From Brienomyrus brachyistius (taxonomy: Eukaryota; Chordata; Actinopteri; Osteoglossiformes; Mormyridae): a DNA stretch of 64,000 nt. The notes under the pieces are model-generated. The model did not search any database. It saw only the letters and a list, made by a program, of their open reading frames with translations, and was not told where the DNA came from. The stretch is taken from the NCBI RefSeq assembly GCF_023856365.1, contig NC_064540.1, forward strand, positions 29,814,474-29,878,473, written 5' to 3'. Made by a program: the position numbers and the translations under genes. Below, piece after piece: positions 11,210 to 21,907 of this stretch. Numbering within the stretch: the first letter of the stretch is position 1; the number at the start of each line of letters is the position of its first letter.

Positions 11210-11656
11210 ATGGTGGGTAATGGTGTTTCCTCTGACATTAAAACCCTTTTTACCCCAGTCCTCACCTCCTTCTCCTGCTTCCCCGGTCCGTGCCCGACAA
11301 ATCATAACCGAATGACAGAACTCCAGAAAACATTGCCTCGTCTCTTTGAAGATGAATACCTCGGCATTTCAAACGAGGTAATTTACTGGCTTGATCAACC
11401 TGAAGTTCAGCATGTTCCAGTGTGTCGGGCACTAGCCCATGGGGTCCGGGATGTCCTGGAGGAGATGTCCCTGCCCGGAGACGCGCACCTAGTTGGGGAG
11501 GTGCGCACGATCATATGACAGCTTCAAAGAGGGGCTGCAGAGTCGATGATGCGGCGAGTAGCCTTGGACTGCCATACTGCCAGCCAGCTGTCCGAGCTGC
11601 CAGAAGTGCCCCCGACTGCGTTTCCCACAACAGGGAAAAAGAAGCGGAGGAGCTGG
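11210..11656 (+). pseudogene. Small-protein LTR family, copy A: LTR end and first half of the ORF
   Basis: A 5'-truncated LTR ends at about 11301 with GCCCGACA. Soon after, an ATG at 11311 opens MTELQKTLPRLFEDEYLG and continues with NEVIYWLDQPEVQ, which aligns with the copy at 54043 (VCYWLQQPEVQ). The frame stops at 11516, but the homologous frame continues as MMRRVALDC, LSELPEV and a basic KKKRRS run up to 11656. There a 2.36-kb insertion interrupts it, and matching sequence resumes at 14019. I do not recognise the protein family. Confidence 0.7.
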
Positions 11657-12584
11657 TGTAGGAATTATTAGCTCAGGTAAATTTTAATATCTCCACCAAT
11701 ATGTTTTGAAATTAATTGACTTTTAATTAATTATTATTTAATGCTTATTATTAACCAATTGTTATGCCAAATGGTCGGCTCCTCCAAACTCAATTGTGAA
11801 TCCCCGTGAGTCTGTTAATGTGAGACTTAAATGGGATTCATTAATAACCAGTATCGCTTAATAACCTGGGTTAGTAGGCTCGTCCAGCGAGCTGCGTCAC
11901 CAGGTAATGTAAACAATCGGTAGCGAAGCTCCCCTCACGGCCGATAAGAGAGAGTCTCGTGATATTTCAGGCGAGTTTGAGGTTTCAGAGAGTAGTAGCC
12001 AGATTGCACAGAGGCAGGGACTATTGTGAGCACTCAATGATGGAGGCTGAAGTTGTGCAAAAGACATGCATTTATTCCTACAACTAACATAAGACAGACA
12101 TTACACCTAACAAACAATAAACATGAAATAACGGAATAGACACAAACGATGTAATCATGAAAATGCAATGACCAGATTTAAAATGAGTAACCTAAAAAGG
12201 GAAAAACTGTTCTGCACAGCAAGCAGTCTGTGGAAATACGACCCTAATGGAATATAGCAGGTGAATAGGACAGTTTAGGTTATTAGAAATGAAAGGAAGT
12301 TGGTTTACTTGGATGCAGGAAAGGGGGGTCTTTGTAGTTGGTTGCAGTGGCTGATGAGCTGATGGGTGATGGCACTCAGGGAGGCGCAGTGTTTGCAGCG
12401 GTTGTTGGAGTGGAGCCCCTCTGATTCTCTCTCCTGGTGAATCTTGGGCTGAGTTTCAGTTCTTTGTCCAGCTGGGTCTTCACTGATAGGCTTCAGGAGG
12501 GCTTCTTGTGGGCTTCTCTTCTCCTGGGCTGATGTTCTACACCTTTCTCTCCGGGCTGATGGTCTTTGTTTCTTCTCCCCTTGT

Positions 12585-12622
12585 TTCTCCTCTCCTCTCC
12601 TCTCCTCTCCTCTCCTGGCTTT
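12585..12622. repeat. (CTCCT)n microsatellite
   Basis: Seven or so consecutive CTCCT-type units inside the LTR-like insertion. Confidence 0.85.
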
Positions 12623-13270
12623 GTTCTGAGGTGCCAGGTTTTATAGTGTAAAGTTCATTAATAGGAGTGACCAGGAATTCGAGTCCTGGACCAATGGCTG
12701 ACCATCCATTTGGCGGGCTTTCGGAAGGGGGTCTGTATCAGTCCTTTTTGGATTTATGACCAGACTGATTTCTCTTGTAATGATGATTTTCATTAGGCTG
12801 GTGTAACTTTTGATATATCCACTGTTGTGGTAACCACTGACCAGATTTGGAAACTGGAGTGATTTTCCATCGGTTTGATACCAAACATGCCATACCAGCC
12901 TAGCGGTTCACACCAAATACCATCTGTAATGATTAATTAATGATTACTTGTATTATGCCATTATGTTATGTTCTATTACTCACCAGTATATGGTACACGT
13001 GGTTTAGGTTACACCTCAACAGATATTACCCTTTATACAGACATTATATGACATATTCTCATGTCATAAGCACATCTTACCCTTAGATAGGCATGGTAGA
13101 ATACAAAGATCAGATAAGGGTTGCTGAGGAATGTGGAAAAGAAAAGGGGGGGGAAGGTTGGTCAGACAAAGAAAAAGAATCTTTGAAAGTTAGGGCACAC
13201 TAAGATCCCTGGTTAGACTATTCAATTTCCAAGATTATTCTGGTATAACATATATGCAGTGGTAGCTATT

Positions 13271-13715
13271 GGTTTGTTTTTTTTTGTATACCCTGTATAG
13301 TACGTTGCTTATGATCGCCAGTCTCAATATGCAAATCATGTTTGTGTGTGTGTCCTTAGACAGTCTTAGTTTTGTGTGCCACCCTTATAACCATGCAGTG
13401 GTTGCCGGCCCCTGGAGGATGGGCTCCCCCTTTGAGTCTGGTCCCTCTCAAGGTTTCTTCCTTCTAGGGAGTTTTTCCTTGCCACTGTCGCCTATGGCTT
13501 ACTCACTGGGGGCTTTGGGTGAGGATACTGTAAAGCGCTTTGAGACAATGTGTTTAAGTGTGAGGGGTAAAATAATAGGCACGCTGTGAACATGGTTATA
13601 AGGGTGGCACACAAAACTAAGACTGTCTAAGGACACACACACAAACATGATTTGCATATTGAGACTGGCAATCATAAGCAACGTACTATACAGGGTATAC
13701 AAAAAAAAACAAACC
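13271..13715. repeat. 125-bp inverted repeat around a 195-bp loop
   Basis: 13271-13395 and 13591-13715 are reverse complements. I see one mismatch (GATCGCC against GATTGCC) and equal length. The loop 13396-13590 holds a CCTCTCAAGGTTTCTTCC / GTTTTTCCTTGCCACTGT block widely repeated in fish genomes. The arms explain the identical 42-residue stretches in the two opposite-strand frames here, which are not genes. Confidence 0.93.
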
Positions 13716-14018
13716 AAACTTAAAAGAAACTTTCTGTGGGGTGCTGGGTGAGTGGTATGTAAGGCGGGATGTCGGGGGATGGGGTTGTGTGCCAAGTCGA
13801 GGGGCCCCTGTCCCTGGGGATCCACTCTGCTATCTGTAGGTCATTAAAACTTTGAGCAATAAAAGTTGGAGTGCTGGCCTCCCTTGTTATCTGTGTGTGT
13901 GGGGTCACGAACCCCCCTTTGAGGCCTAGGCCGATGTGTGCCTTCTCGTACCAGGGTAGGCCTTGTCTCAGGCCACCTGGAATTTAAGCTTTGTGATATG
14001 TGCATGTGTGATCCTACA

Positions 14019-14785
14019 CTGGCAACGAGAGGACGCGCCGGAGGTCCTCCAGGGAGCCTTCACGGTCTCCGCTACCTTACCTGTATGAGATCAGGAGTAA
14101 CCCCTCTCGATTCTTAATCTGGCGATGTTTGTGCTTGACGTCACTGCCATTTTACCCTTGCGGACGCCCGACATCTGTATCGCCACCGCTGCTGAGATCA
14201 GCAGCTTGTCCCTATTCCGGGATGCACCTGGCCCTTAAAGGGGCCAGGTCGGTTTGGGATGCCATCCCGTGAGTCCCCAAGATCCTTGAAGGGGCAACAC
14301 CCTGCATGGGTACTGTGCTGACAGTGGATGCTCCACCGCCTAAGGTTCCTGCCCCACCCGTTCTGGCTGCACCCCTGGAGGTTCCTGCGCCGCCCATTCC
14401 GGTTGTGCCCCCAGAGGATCCTGCGCTGCCGCCTGTGGTTCCTGGCCCGATGGCTATTGTACCACCCTCTGAAGTTCCTGGATCCTGTGTTTCCGTCGTT
14501 GGTGCCCCTGTGTCTGTCTACGTTCCCTGTAGCGTGTCAGTTGGTGTCCTGGTGGTTGTCCTTGTGTCTGTTTTACGTGTTGGTCCTATTGCCTGTGCCT
14601 TGTTGATGTTTTGCTTTTGTTTTCTCAGGTTTCCTTGTGTCCCCGGTCTCGTCCTTCGCTCCCCTTAGGCCTAGAGTGCACGCCTTTGGGGGGAGGAGTT
14701 CTGTCATGCCCCGCTCGTCCGATCCTTTTATTCATTTCTACGGCTCCCTTCGCCTGCTTCCCTGTTCCGGACGTGACAATACCTA
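14019..14785 (+). pseudogene. Small-protein LTR family, copy A: second half, Pro-rich tract and 3' LTR remnant
   Basis: After the insertion the frame resumes (SWQREDAPEVLQGAFTVSATLPV), aligning with the same place in the copy at 53510-54043. It then decays and reaches a Pro/Ala/Val-rich stretch (14306-14480; repeated VPAPP and VVPP words). A T-rich 3' region follows with a pyrimidine-TCAG at about 14625 and the polypurine tract GGGGGGAGG at 14690. A shortened LTR (about 14703-14785) starts TGTCATGCCC and ends GTGACA. Confidence 0.7.
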
Positions 14786-15004
14786 TGTGTGAACTACACT
14801 TGATTATGGCCATAGTTTTTATGGCACAGAAACTCTTGCTCAGAAAAGACAATAATGTTGTTAGTAACCTAAGTTTTGTATTACAGTGATGCAGGATACA
14901 TAACAACTTTGAAAATTTCCTATTGCCAGTGCTGTCAGGATTCAAAACAGACATAACTTTTATTTTAAGAGAAAGCAATATGCAAATAGAATCAAGGCGC
15001 TTGG
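14786..15004 (-). other. 3' flank of the KLHDC8A-like gene
   Basis: Downstream of the stop codon at 15005-15007. A minus-strand AATAAA at 14959-14964, about 41 bases past the stop, could be a polyadenylation signal, but nothing else supports that. Confidence 0.35.
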
Positions 15005-15207
15005 TTAAAGAAGCACATTTTCCTTTACATACAGAATCTCATTGGCAGAGCTGGGGGTTTGGTTAACCCCACCAACCACCAGGAGGCGATTTTGAATTAC
15101 AATGCTGGAAGCTGAACAGCGAGGCACAGACATGGGAGCAACTCGCTCCCATTTCTTCTTCTCTGGGTGGAAGGCCTCCACTGAATCCAGTACAGAGGGA
15201 TGATTCC
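15005..15207 (-). CDS. klhdc8a: KLHDC8A-like kelch protein, last coding exon
   Basis: The minus strand reads SVLDSVEAFHPEKKKWERV, then PRCSASSIVI and LLVVGGVNQ before TAA at 15005-15007. It matches the last kelch repeat and C-terminus of KLHDC8A, including the AFHP and VGGVNQ landmarks. The acceptor is TATAG just above 15207. The exon begins with two bases completing a Gly codon left by the preceding exon, so the phases agree. KLHDC8 proteins are all-kelch beta-propellers without BTB or BACK domains; their biochemical role is poorly defined. The choice of 8A over 8B rests on remembered similarity. Confidence 0.85.
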
Positions 15208-15480
15208 CTATACAGCAGTGCAGAAATAGGAGCAGAAATAATTGTTTTGCTTTAAGACAAATACCACGCAGCCAAGCTTTTTATGCCCTATGTGGCCTGG
15301 GAAATTCTCCAGCCCCATTCCTCATGACCCGACCAGTATAAGTAATTAATAGATGGATGGTTGGATTGATAAATGTTTTATAACTGAAATTAAACACAAG
15401 CATTTTGACAAAAATTTGAATAAACAGCTCCTGATAATGCATTAATACTAAGTGATGACTTACTGATTGATATCACCCAC

Positions 15481-15582
15481 CTAATCCTCCTGCAACAATG
15501 ACCCTTCCATGCAGGGAGGCAGATGCAAAGTCTGCCCGCTTGGTCTTCATGGACACTGTGTCTTCTGACTTCAACCATAGAC
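15481..15582 (-). CDS. klhdc8a: KLHDC8A-like kelch protein, penultimate exon (102 bp)
   Basis: The minus strand reads LWLKSEDTVSMKTKRADFA and then GRVIVAGGLG, the kelch segment before the last repeat. The acceptor CCTTCAG lies above 15582 and the donor GTGGGT below 15481. The exon carries two bases, 33 codons and one base, matching both neighbours. The next intron (15208-15480) is only 273 bp, while the one upstream is about 25 kb. A 62-residue open frame in another phase covers this exon and is a shadow. Confidence 0.85.
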
Positions 15583-17144
15583 CTGAAGGAAAGGCAAAAA
15601 AAACAATGATTTTATTGATTTTACTTATATTTTTCTTCTATTCTGTAGTTAGGGAATACATAGATTGCTGTCATTGTTATTGGCAACAGAAGTAACATAG
15701 TAAAATTTATTGTGGGGGAATTTTATTGTGTCAATTAGCTGTAGTCCAAGTCAGTCGTGACACATGAAAGAAAAGGCACATATCTGGTGAACCTAATTGC
15801 TCCAAGGACACCAGATAAATAGCGCGACCCCACATTTGAATATAAACAGTTACACACTAACCAACACACACAAACGCTAACAAATCTCACCACGGCTACT
15901 TCTGACCATGACATCTTTGTTACCTGTTTGCTCTGCAATGGGATTCAATTCAATTCATTTTTATATAGTACCTTTCACAACAGAGTTGTCAATGCCTGCT
16001 TCCTCACAGGTGTGTTACATCCATCCATTACCTTCCACTTATCCGAAATTGTGTGCAGGGGCACACTTATCATTGTGTTCATACCATGTGCTCAAATACA
16101 TAATGCAATGTAATATCACAGTTGACTCTTCCATATCAAGGGGGTTAGAGTTAGGGGCACACGTCCCATGTGATCTGGAAAAACCACCTAATAATGTTTT
16201 TCCCTTTGGGGAGCAAGGCATTTTGGATTTTAGTATAGTTAAGGGCACTAAAATGACACTAGAAAATATGAGAAACACAAGACACAATTGCTGAGAGTCT
16301 GCAGTAACCGTGATTGGCGTCCTCCAAACCAGCACTGCATATATATTTTATCTGCGCGTTACTGAACAATGAGTGTTCATAAAATTCCAAGAAATTCACG
16401 CTTAACTTCTTATGCCGACTCTGCAATAAACCAAGACCATGATGGGGAATGCAGCAATGCAGAAATGACGTTTCTAACTAAACCCTTGAAGCTACATGAA
16501 AATAATTGTTACCACAGAAATCAGCGTGCCGAAATTGTATAGGAAACACTACAAAATGTAATGAAACAAATTTTTGTTGCCTAATGTTATCAGACACTGT
16601 TCCGCAGCTCATTCCACCATTGAGGAACCACACAAAAGAATTTTATGGAGTTACACTTCTCACGTGGCATAGGGAGCTCCAAAGAGTGTAGGTTTGCTAT
16701 CCAAAGGAGATGAAATGGAACAGATGGAAAAGGCCTGATCTTCCTGATGTTATACAAAGTAAACCTACAAAATTGAGAGAACATTTGATCTTGAACACAG
16801 AAACCCCAAAAGTACTTGTTGGATCTTTCTCAGATTTCCCAAGAATCATCAGTTGTTCATTTCATTTTCAGACAACTTGCATCAAAATTGAAGCAACGCC
16901 AATTAGTAACTGCAAAAGGACAGTGCATACTACAGTTATAGTTCAACTATGCCATTTAATCAGACTACTGTCCTCATCCCAGTATACATATATGTGAGGG
17001 TAATTGATTTATTGACGTATGGAAGTATGTCGGACTACAATAGGTGGTGATATGGCTCCTTTCAGCTTGACTGCAGCTGGACTTTTTCCGGTTGACCTAT
17101 TATGTCACAGACGTAAAAAATAATAAAATTCATAATAATGAATG
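15583..17144. other. KLHDC8A-like large intron, unclassified part
   Basis: Start of the 25-kb intron. At 15945-15990 an ATTCAATTCAATTCATTTTTA block followed by TATAGTACCTTTCACAACAG resembles a very common fish interspersed repeat. The rest shows no supported gene. Confidence 0.45.
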
Positions 17145-17514
17145 TGGGGGCGGCGTGGTGGTGCAGTGGTTAGCACTGTTGAATCACACCTCTGGGACTT
17201 GGGTTCAAGTGTCCGCCTGGGTCACATGTGTGTGGAGTTTGCATGTTCTCCCCATGTCATCATGGGGTTTCCTCTGGGTACTCCGGTTTCCCCCCACAGT
17301 CCAAAGACATGCTGAGGCTAATTGGAGTTGCTAAATTGCCCATAGGTGTGCATGTGTGAGTGGATGGTGTGTGAGTGTGCCCTGCGATGGGCTGGCCCCC
17401 ATCCTGGGTTGTTCCCTGCCTCATGCCCAACACTTCCAGGATAGGCTCTGGACCCCCCGCGACCCAGTAGGACAAGCGGTTTGGAAAATGGATGGATGGA
17501 TGGATGGATGGATG
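17145..17514 (+). repeat. tRNA-type SINE with (GGAT)n tail
   Basis: The head GGCGGCGTGGTGGTGCAGTG and TTAGCACTG resembles a pol III A box, and GGGTTCAAGTGTCC a B box. The body carries the conserved block GGTTTCCTCTGGGTACTCCG and the sequence ends in GGAT repeats at 17485-17514. Copies lie in reverse at 43651-44027 and, truncated, at 51042-51319. The open frames on both strands through it are artefacts. Confidence 0.85.
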
Positions 17515-18077
17515 AAATATGTTGGTTACCATAACAGTAAATACCTTTCAATGGCATATTTTATGTTTGTCTAATACTCTTCCACTTTTCAGCGTTGTAA
17601 ATAAAGAAATGGTTAAGGAAAGAAACGTTTTTTTTTATTATCTTTAAGCAGACAAAACATCTTATGTTAACATACTGAAGTCTTTGATCCTCTACAGTAA
17701 ATATATTGTCTATTTAGGGAGATTTGGGCTTAACAGCCAATTGGTAGAGAAAAACAAACAAGAATTTGCAGGATGTGATTGCTACATTCATGCAATTGTA
17801 AAAAGCATGACAATACATTAAGTAATCCAAAGTATTCAGAATATGTTACTCACATAGAGTAACTTAATGGAATACGTTACAAACTACATTTTGGGGCATG
17901 TATTCTATAATCTGTAGTGGAATACATTTTAAAAGTAACCTTCCCAACACTGGTTGTATCCATTAATAGATAAACTGGAATTGTCCCACTGTAATCTTTA
18001 CACTTCGATATCAACATCACTAAAATTACTTACCATATAGCATAGAACGAATGCTTGCTCAAAACAATGCCCATAGA
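17515..18077. other. Intron DNA, no recognised element
   Basis: AT-rich, no supported gene or family. Confidence 0.4.
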
Positions 18078-18365
18078 TGTCATGCCCGGCTCGTCCGCTC
18101 CTCGTGTGTGCCACGCCCCCTGCCTTCCCACTTGTATTTCCCTGATTGTACCCCGCTGTATCGGATTACTTTGATTAGTCTTGTCTGGTTTTAAGTCCTG
18201 GTCTTACCTGTTAGCGGTGTCCGTCATTGATGTTGTTGATATCTGTTGCCGTCCTGTTTCCCCGTTTCCCGGACTTCCCCATTAAACTCCCGTTTTGCCC
18301 CGTATTCCGCTTGCCTGCTTGCTCCTTCCACGCCTGCCCGCTTCGCCCGACCGCGACCCGTGACA
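18078..18365 (+). repeat. Solo LTR of the small-protein family, TSD ATAGA
   Basis: A 288-bp LTR starts TGTCATGCCCGG and ends CCCGTGACA, with perfect 5-bp duplications ATAGA at 18073-18077 and 18366-18370. It is a clean solo LTR. Confidence 0.88.
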
Positions 18366-18847
18366 ATAGACAGATGCTATATAAATTATCCTACCATCCA
18401 AACCACTTATCCTGCTGGGTCGCAGGGGGTGTGCGTGAACTGTTTTGAGAAATGGTCTTATAGTCTTGAAAATGTGAATATGTTTTGTGAAATGTGCCAA
18501 TGCAATCAAAAAAACTGTAATGTGTTAACTTAGACAACCATGATTTAACTCATGTTACCTATGTGTACATATGGGCTTTGTGTTTGTGTTTTTATTGGTC
18601 ATTCTGTTTGGTTCCTGTGTGTTCTCTGATTGTATATGTTACCCTCCAGTGTTTTGTGTGGTCTTGGTAGATCCTTTTGTTTATGCTCCTTCTGCTCTTC
18701 TTCATATGTAGTTCCAGCCCTTGTTTTCCCTCGTGTAACAAACTGGCCTTTGTTTTCATTGGGCATTTCCATTTGCATACATTTGCACACTGTTTACACT
18801 GCAGGCTGTATATTGTACACAAATGTTCTATATTTCCACAACATTTT
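18366..18847. other. Intron DNA with a short SINE 3' end
   Basis: ACCACTTATCCTGCTGGGTC and GCAGGGGGTG (about 18400-18432) look like the reverse complement of the 3' end of the GGAT-tailed SINE. Nothing else recognised; the 73-97-residue frames are unsupported. Confidence 0.45.
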
Positions 18848-19134
18848 TGTCATGCCCGGCTCGTACGATCCTCGTGTGTGCCATGCCCCCTGATTATCCA
18901 CGTGTGCTTCCCTGATTGTACTCAGCTGTACCCTGTTGTCTTGCCTATTTCAGCCCATATCTTGCCTTAGTTCTTGGTCCGTCATTGATGTTGGTCGATG
19001 TCAGTACCCATAGTCTGTTCTGTTCGATCCTGCTCCATATTAAATCCCAGTTTTCCCTTATTTTGCCTGCCTTGCCTGCTTCCTGCCCGTCTGCCTGCCC
19101 GAGCGCGTCACCCATTCACCCAGCAATCCTGACA
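18848..19134 (+). repeat. Solo LTR of the small-protein family, TSD CATTTT
   Basis: A 287-bp LTR with a TGTCATGCCCGG start and a CCTGACA end. CATTTT flanks both sides (18842-18847 and 19135-19140). It is clearly related to, but diverged from, the LTR at 18078. Confidence 0.85.
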
Positions 19135-19253
19135 CATTTTATCCTTATAGCTAATATAACTACTGTTTGATACTGGGGATTATTCCAATTCCTTTACTAC
19201 CTTTTTGATTCAATTATGGGATCTACAGTGATGTGAAAATATTAGGACAATAT

Positions 19254-19681
19254 TGTAACGGAGTTGGACTGTAGGGGGCGGCGGCACCCATAATGCACTG
19301 CTCCCACCGAGGGGGAGAATCTGTTTACCTGTGATTCCTGTTGTTGTTGTTTGTGTTGTTTGGGGGGTAAGTTGTTAGTATTTGTTAATGTAATTGGGTT
19401 CTGGCGTGTTTGGAAATGTGTTTGGGTGGTTTTTCTGCAAACGCAAACAGGCTACCGTGGACGGGATCCTCGGTAGTACTGTGTATCTGGGCAGGGTTTT
19501 TGTGTGTAAAAGGAGAGCGAGTAAGTAAGCTTATGGCAGAGTTAGGCTTTTGCTTGCCTTGGCTGTGCTTTTATTCTGTTCTTTGCTGATAGAATAAAGC
19601 TTGGAGACTTCTCTCCTGTTGAGCAAAGTTCCTCGACTGTCTCCATTATTCCCTGGTGGCGAAAACCCAGAAAACGCTACA
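19254..19681 (+). repeat. Solo LTR in the Tc1 left terminal repeat, TSD ATAT
   Basis: It starts TGTAACGGAG and ends ACGCTACA, flanked by ATAT at 19250-19253 and 19682-19685. AATAAA near 19592 supports plus orientation. Removing it restores the continuity of the Tc1 terminal repeat. Its family differs from the other LTRs here. Confidence 0.85.
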
Positions 19682-19869
19682 ATATTTAGCTCATTATTAA
19701 GAAATAGCAATGTATCAGTATTAGATCTTCTTTCAAATTCTATCTGTAGATAAAGGTGATGTATTTACATTATGTATGCAAAAGCAAGAAACAAAGTCAC
19801 TTATCTGACAAAGGAAATTAACTTAGACGCTCATTTCCATTGAGGAAAAAGTTAGGACACCCTTACATT

Positions 19870-20810
19870 ACAGAGCTTTTTGGGGGAGCCTGTCTCAAAC
19901 CACAGACATTTATTTTGCTCTTGATTTTTGAAATGAGTGGTATCACCATGTGAGATCCAATGAGCTCTCTGAGGCATTCAAAAAGAAGCTTGTAGATGCA
20001 TATGAATCTGGGAAGGATATAAAAAAAATTCAAGAGAGGAATCAGCCATTCCACTGTCTGGAAAATAATTTACAAGTGGAAACATTTTAAAAAACTGCCA
20101 GCATGGCCAGGGTAGGCTGTCCTGCTAAGTTCAGCCCAAGAGCAGACCAGAAGATGCTAAAATAAGTTTCCAAAAATTCCAAATTGTCATCACACGTCAT
20201 ACAGGAAGCTCTTTCCATAGTTGATGTCAAGGTACATGAATGTGCCATCAGAAAGATTCTGCCCTAGTTTGATTTACATGGGAACTGTGAAAGGAGGAAA
20301 CCCTTGCTGTCAAAAAAACATCAGGACAACAATGAAATTTGCCAGAAACCACATAGACAAAGACTGAGACATTTGGAATAACGTGCTTTGGACAGATAAA
20401 TCTGAAATTGAATTATTTCGGTGCAGTAACAGAGGACATGTTTGGCGTAAACCAAAGATAGCTTTTTAGCAAAAGAACCTCATACCAATTGTGAAGCATG
20501 GGGTGGAAATGTCTTCACAGAAATGTCTGCTTTGTTTCAGCAGAACCTGGCCAGCTCACCATCATAGAATCCATTATGAATAGAAGAATGTGAAAACATC
20601 TGTCCAGAAGTTGAAGCTGAAGTGGAGTTGGACCATGCAAATAACAATGACCCAAAACATTCCAGTAAATCCACCAAGGAATGGCTTACAAGAAAGAAAT
20701 GGAGAGTTTTGGAATGGTCAAGTCAAAGACCAGATCTGAATCCTATTGAGATGCTGTGGGGTGATTTGATGCGGAAGTTCATGCAAACAACATCACACAG
20801 CTGAAGGAAT
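19870..20810 (+). pseudogene. Tc1-like transposase, broken
   Basis: The remnant begins near ELSEAFKKKLVDAYESGKD (N-terminal helix-turn-helix) and ends with NDPKHSSKSTKEWL and DLNPIEMLWGDL (C-terminal DDE landmarks, 20648-20770). Multiple stops and shifts lie between, so no active protein is possible. A full-length fish Tc1 transposase is about 340 residues; the span fits that. Confidence 0.8.
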
Positions 20811-21135
20811 TCTGCATTGGAGAGTGGGGAAAACTTTCTGCCTGTTGATGTTAGAGATTGAGAGATGGTTATAGGAAATGTCTGAGAGAGGTTATTTCAG
20901 CCAGAGGGCGAAATACTACTTATTAGGGCACAGGGTGTCCTAACTTTTTCCTCAGTAGGAATTGGCATCTTAGTTAAGTTCCCTTGTTAAATACAGTACG
21001 TGATTTTTTTTCTTGTTTTTGTATAGGTGATGCAATTACATCACCTCATCACCTTAAGATTTAATATTGATAATTTGGTATTTCTTAATAAAGAATTAAA
21101 TATTTAATGGGGTGTCCTAATTTTTTAACATGACT

Positions 21136-21339
21136 TTTTTCACTTGTGCATCTGTGTTTTTTTTAATCTTAAACTCTTTCTATGCTTTAGCTACTGTATG
21201 TGTCCCATGTGTCTGTTTGTCGTAAGACATACTGTGGATCATTCTTCCTCAAAGCCATATCATGACATTGGCTCCCAAAGGGATATTAAACATAAAAGTT
21301 CTGTGTTCTGTTATTAAACATGTTTATCACATCCAAATC
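21136..21339. other. Intron DNA, no recognised element
   Basis: Short stretch between the Tc1 element and an L1-type fragment. Nothing supported. Confidence 0.4.
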
Positions 21340-21614
21340 TTTACAGTACTTCAAAGATATGGCCACATAACCTTATCAAAGGCCTTCTTGGCATCCAATG
21401 AAAGAGGGGCGGTGTCTGAAGCTTCTTTCAGGTCATACAAAATATTGAAAACTCTTCTTACATTATCAAATCCTTGGTAACCTAAAATAAATCCATTTTG
21501 ATTACTACGCATTAAGCCTGATACTAAATGACTGCATATTTTCACATTTGATAGTGGGTTTTCCAGGTTTTTGGAGGAATATAACTGGCTGCCGCGTTCA
21601 TAGGCTTTCAGCAT
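21340..21614 (-). pseudogene. L1-Tx1-type LINE reverse transcriptase fragment
   Basis: The minus frame contains NQNGFILGYQGFDNVRRVFN and LSLDAKKAFDKV, the conserved RT blocks 1-2 region of L1/Tx1 LINEs, with KKAFDKV corresponding to the catalytic palm strand. Only about 90 residues remain and the order suggests internal scrambling at the C-terminal end. Confidence 0.75.
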
Positions 21615-21907
21615 TAGATGCTTCTAGGCACATTTCTACGTGGTTTTTGTAGCTTGGATTTAAATTTCTTATAAAATTCTGGCAATTATAATGGCTGAAC
21701 CAGAAAATTAGTTTGAATTTGAACTTTCTGGAGCAAAATCAAAGTGAACTTTATTGTCATCTCTGCTGTATACAAGTATGCAGAGACGAGACAATGTGGC
21801 TCCAGTTTTATAACAGGGGAATAAGAATATAATCTTTATATCTAAACCTAAGTAGACTGGACAAGAGAGAAAATAATAATATATGTGCAAATAAAATATG
21901 TCCTTTT
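21615..21907. repeat. Interspersed fish repeat fragment
   Basis: TTTATTGTCATCTCTGCTGT and ACAAGTATGCAGAGACGAGA (about 21750-21790) is a short motif I associate with common dispersed fish repeats. Family not named. Confidence 0.4.

Larger units (their letters stand above)
11657..14018 (+). mobile_element. Solo-LTR-like insertion, 2362 bp, TSD CTGG
   Basis: The insertion begins TGTAGGA and ends TCCTACA, and is bounded by CTGG on both sides (11653-11656 and 14019-14022). These are the signs of an LTR integration that has recombined to a single LTR. An AATAAA at 13858-13863 near the right end suggests plus orientation. Inside are a CTCCT-type microsatellite (12588-12620) and a large inverted repeat at 13271-13715 around a common fish interspersed repeat, probably later nested insertions. 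No open reading frame looks genuine. A non-LTR origin is possible but the ends and duplication favour an LTR. Confidence 0.6.
19226..21135 (+). mobile_element. Tc1-like transposon with long IR/DR ends
   Basis: The left end (19226-19250 joined to 19682-19868) and the right end (about 20930-21135) form roughly 210-bp imperfect inverted repeats. Each carries two direct repeats ending TTAGGACA or TTAGGACACCC, the layout of Sleeping-Beauty-type Tc1 elements. A TA lies before the left end. The left repeat is interrupted by a 428-bp solo LTR at 19254-19681. The centre is a dead transposase. Confidence 0.85.

Noticed and set aside
13269..13825. Two opposite-strand frames of about 106 residues sharing an identical stretch
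   Set aside because: They are the two arms of the 125-bp inverted repeat read on each strand; no other support.
17145..17514. A functional tRNA gene in the SINE head
   Set aside because: Only box-like motifs are present; there is no cloverleaf or proper acceptor stem.
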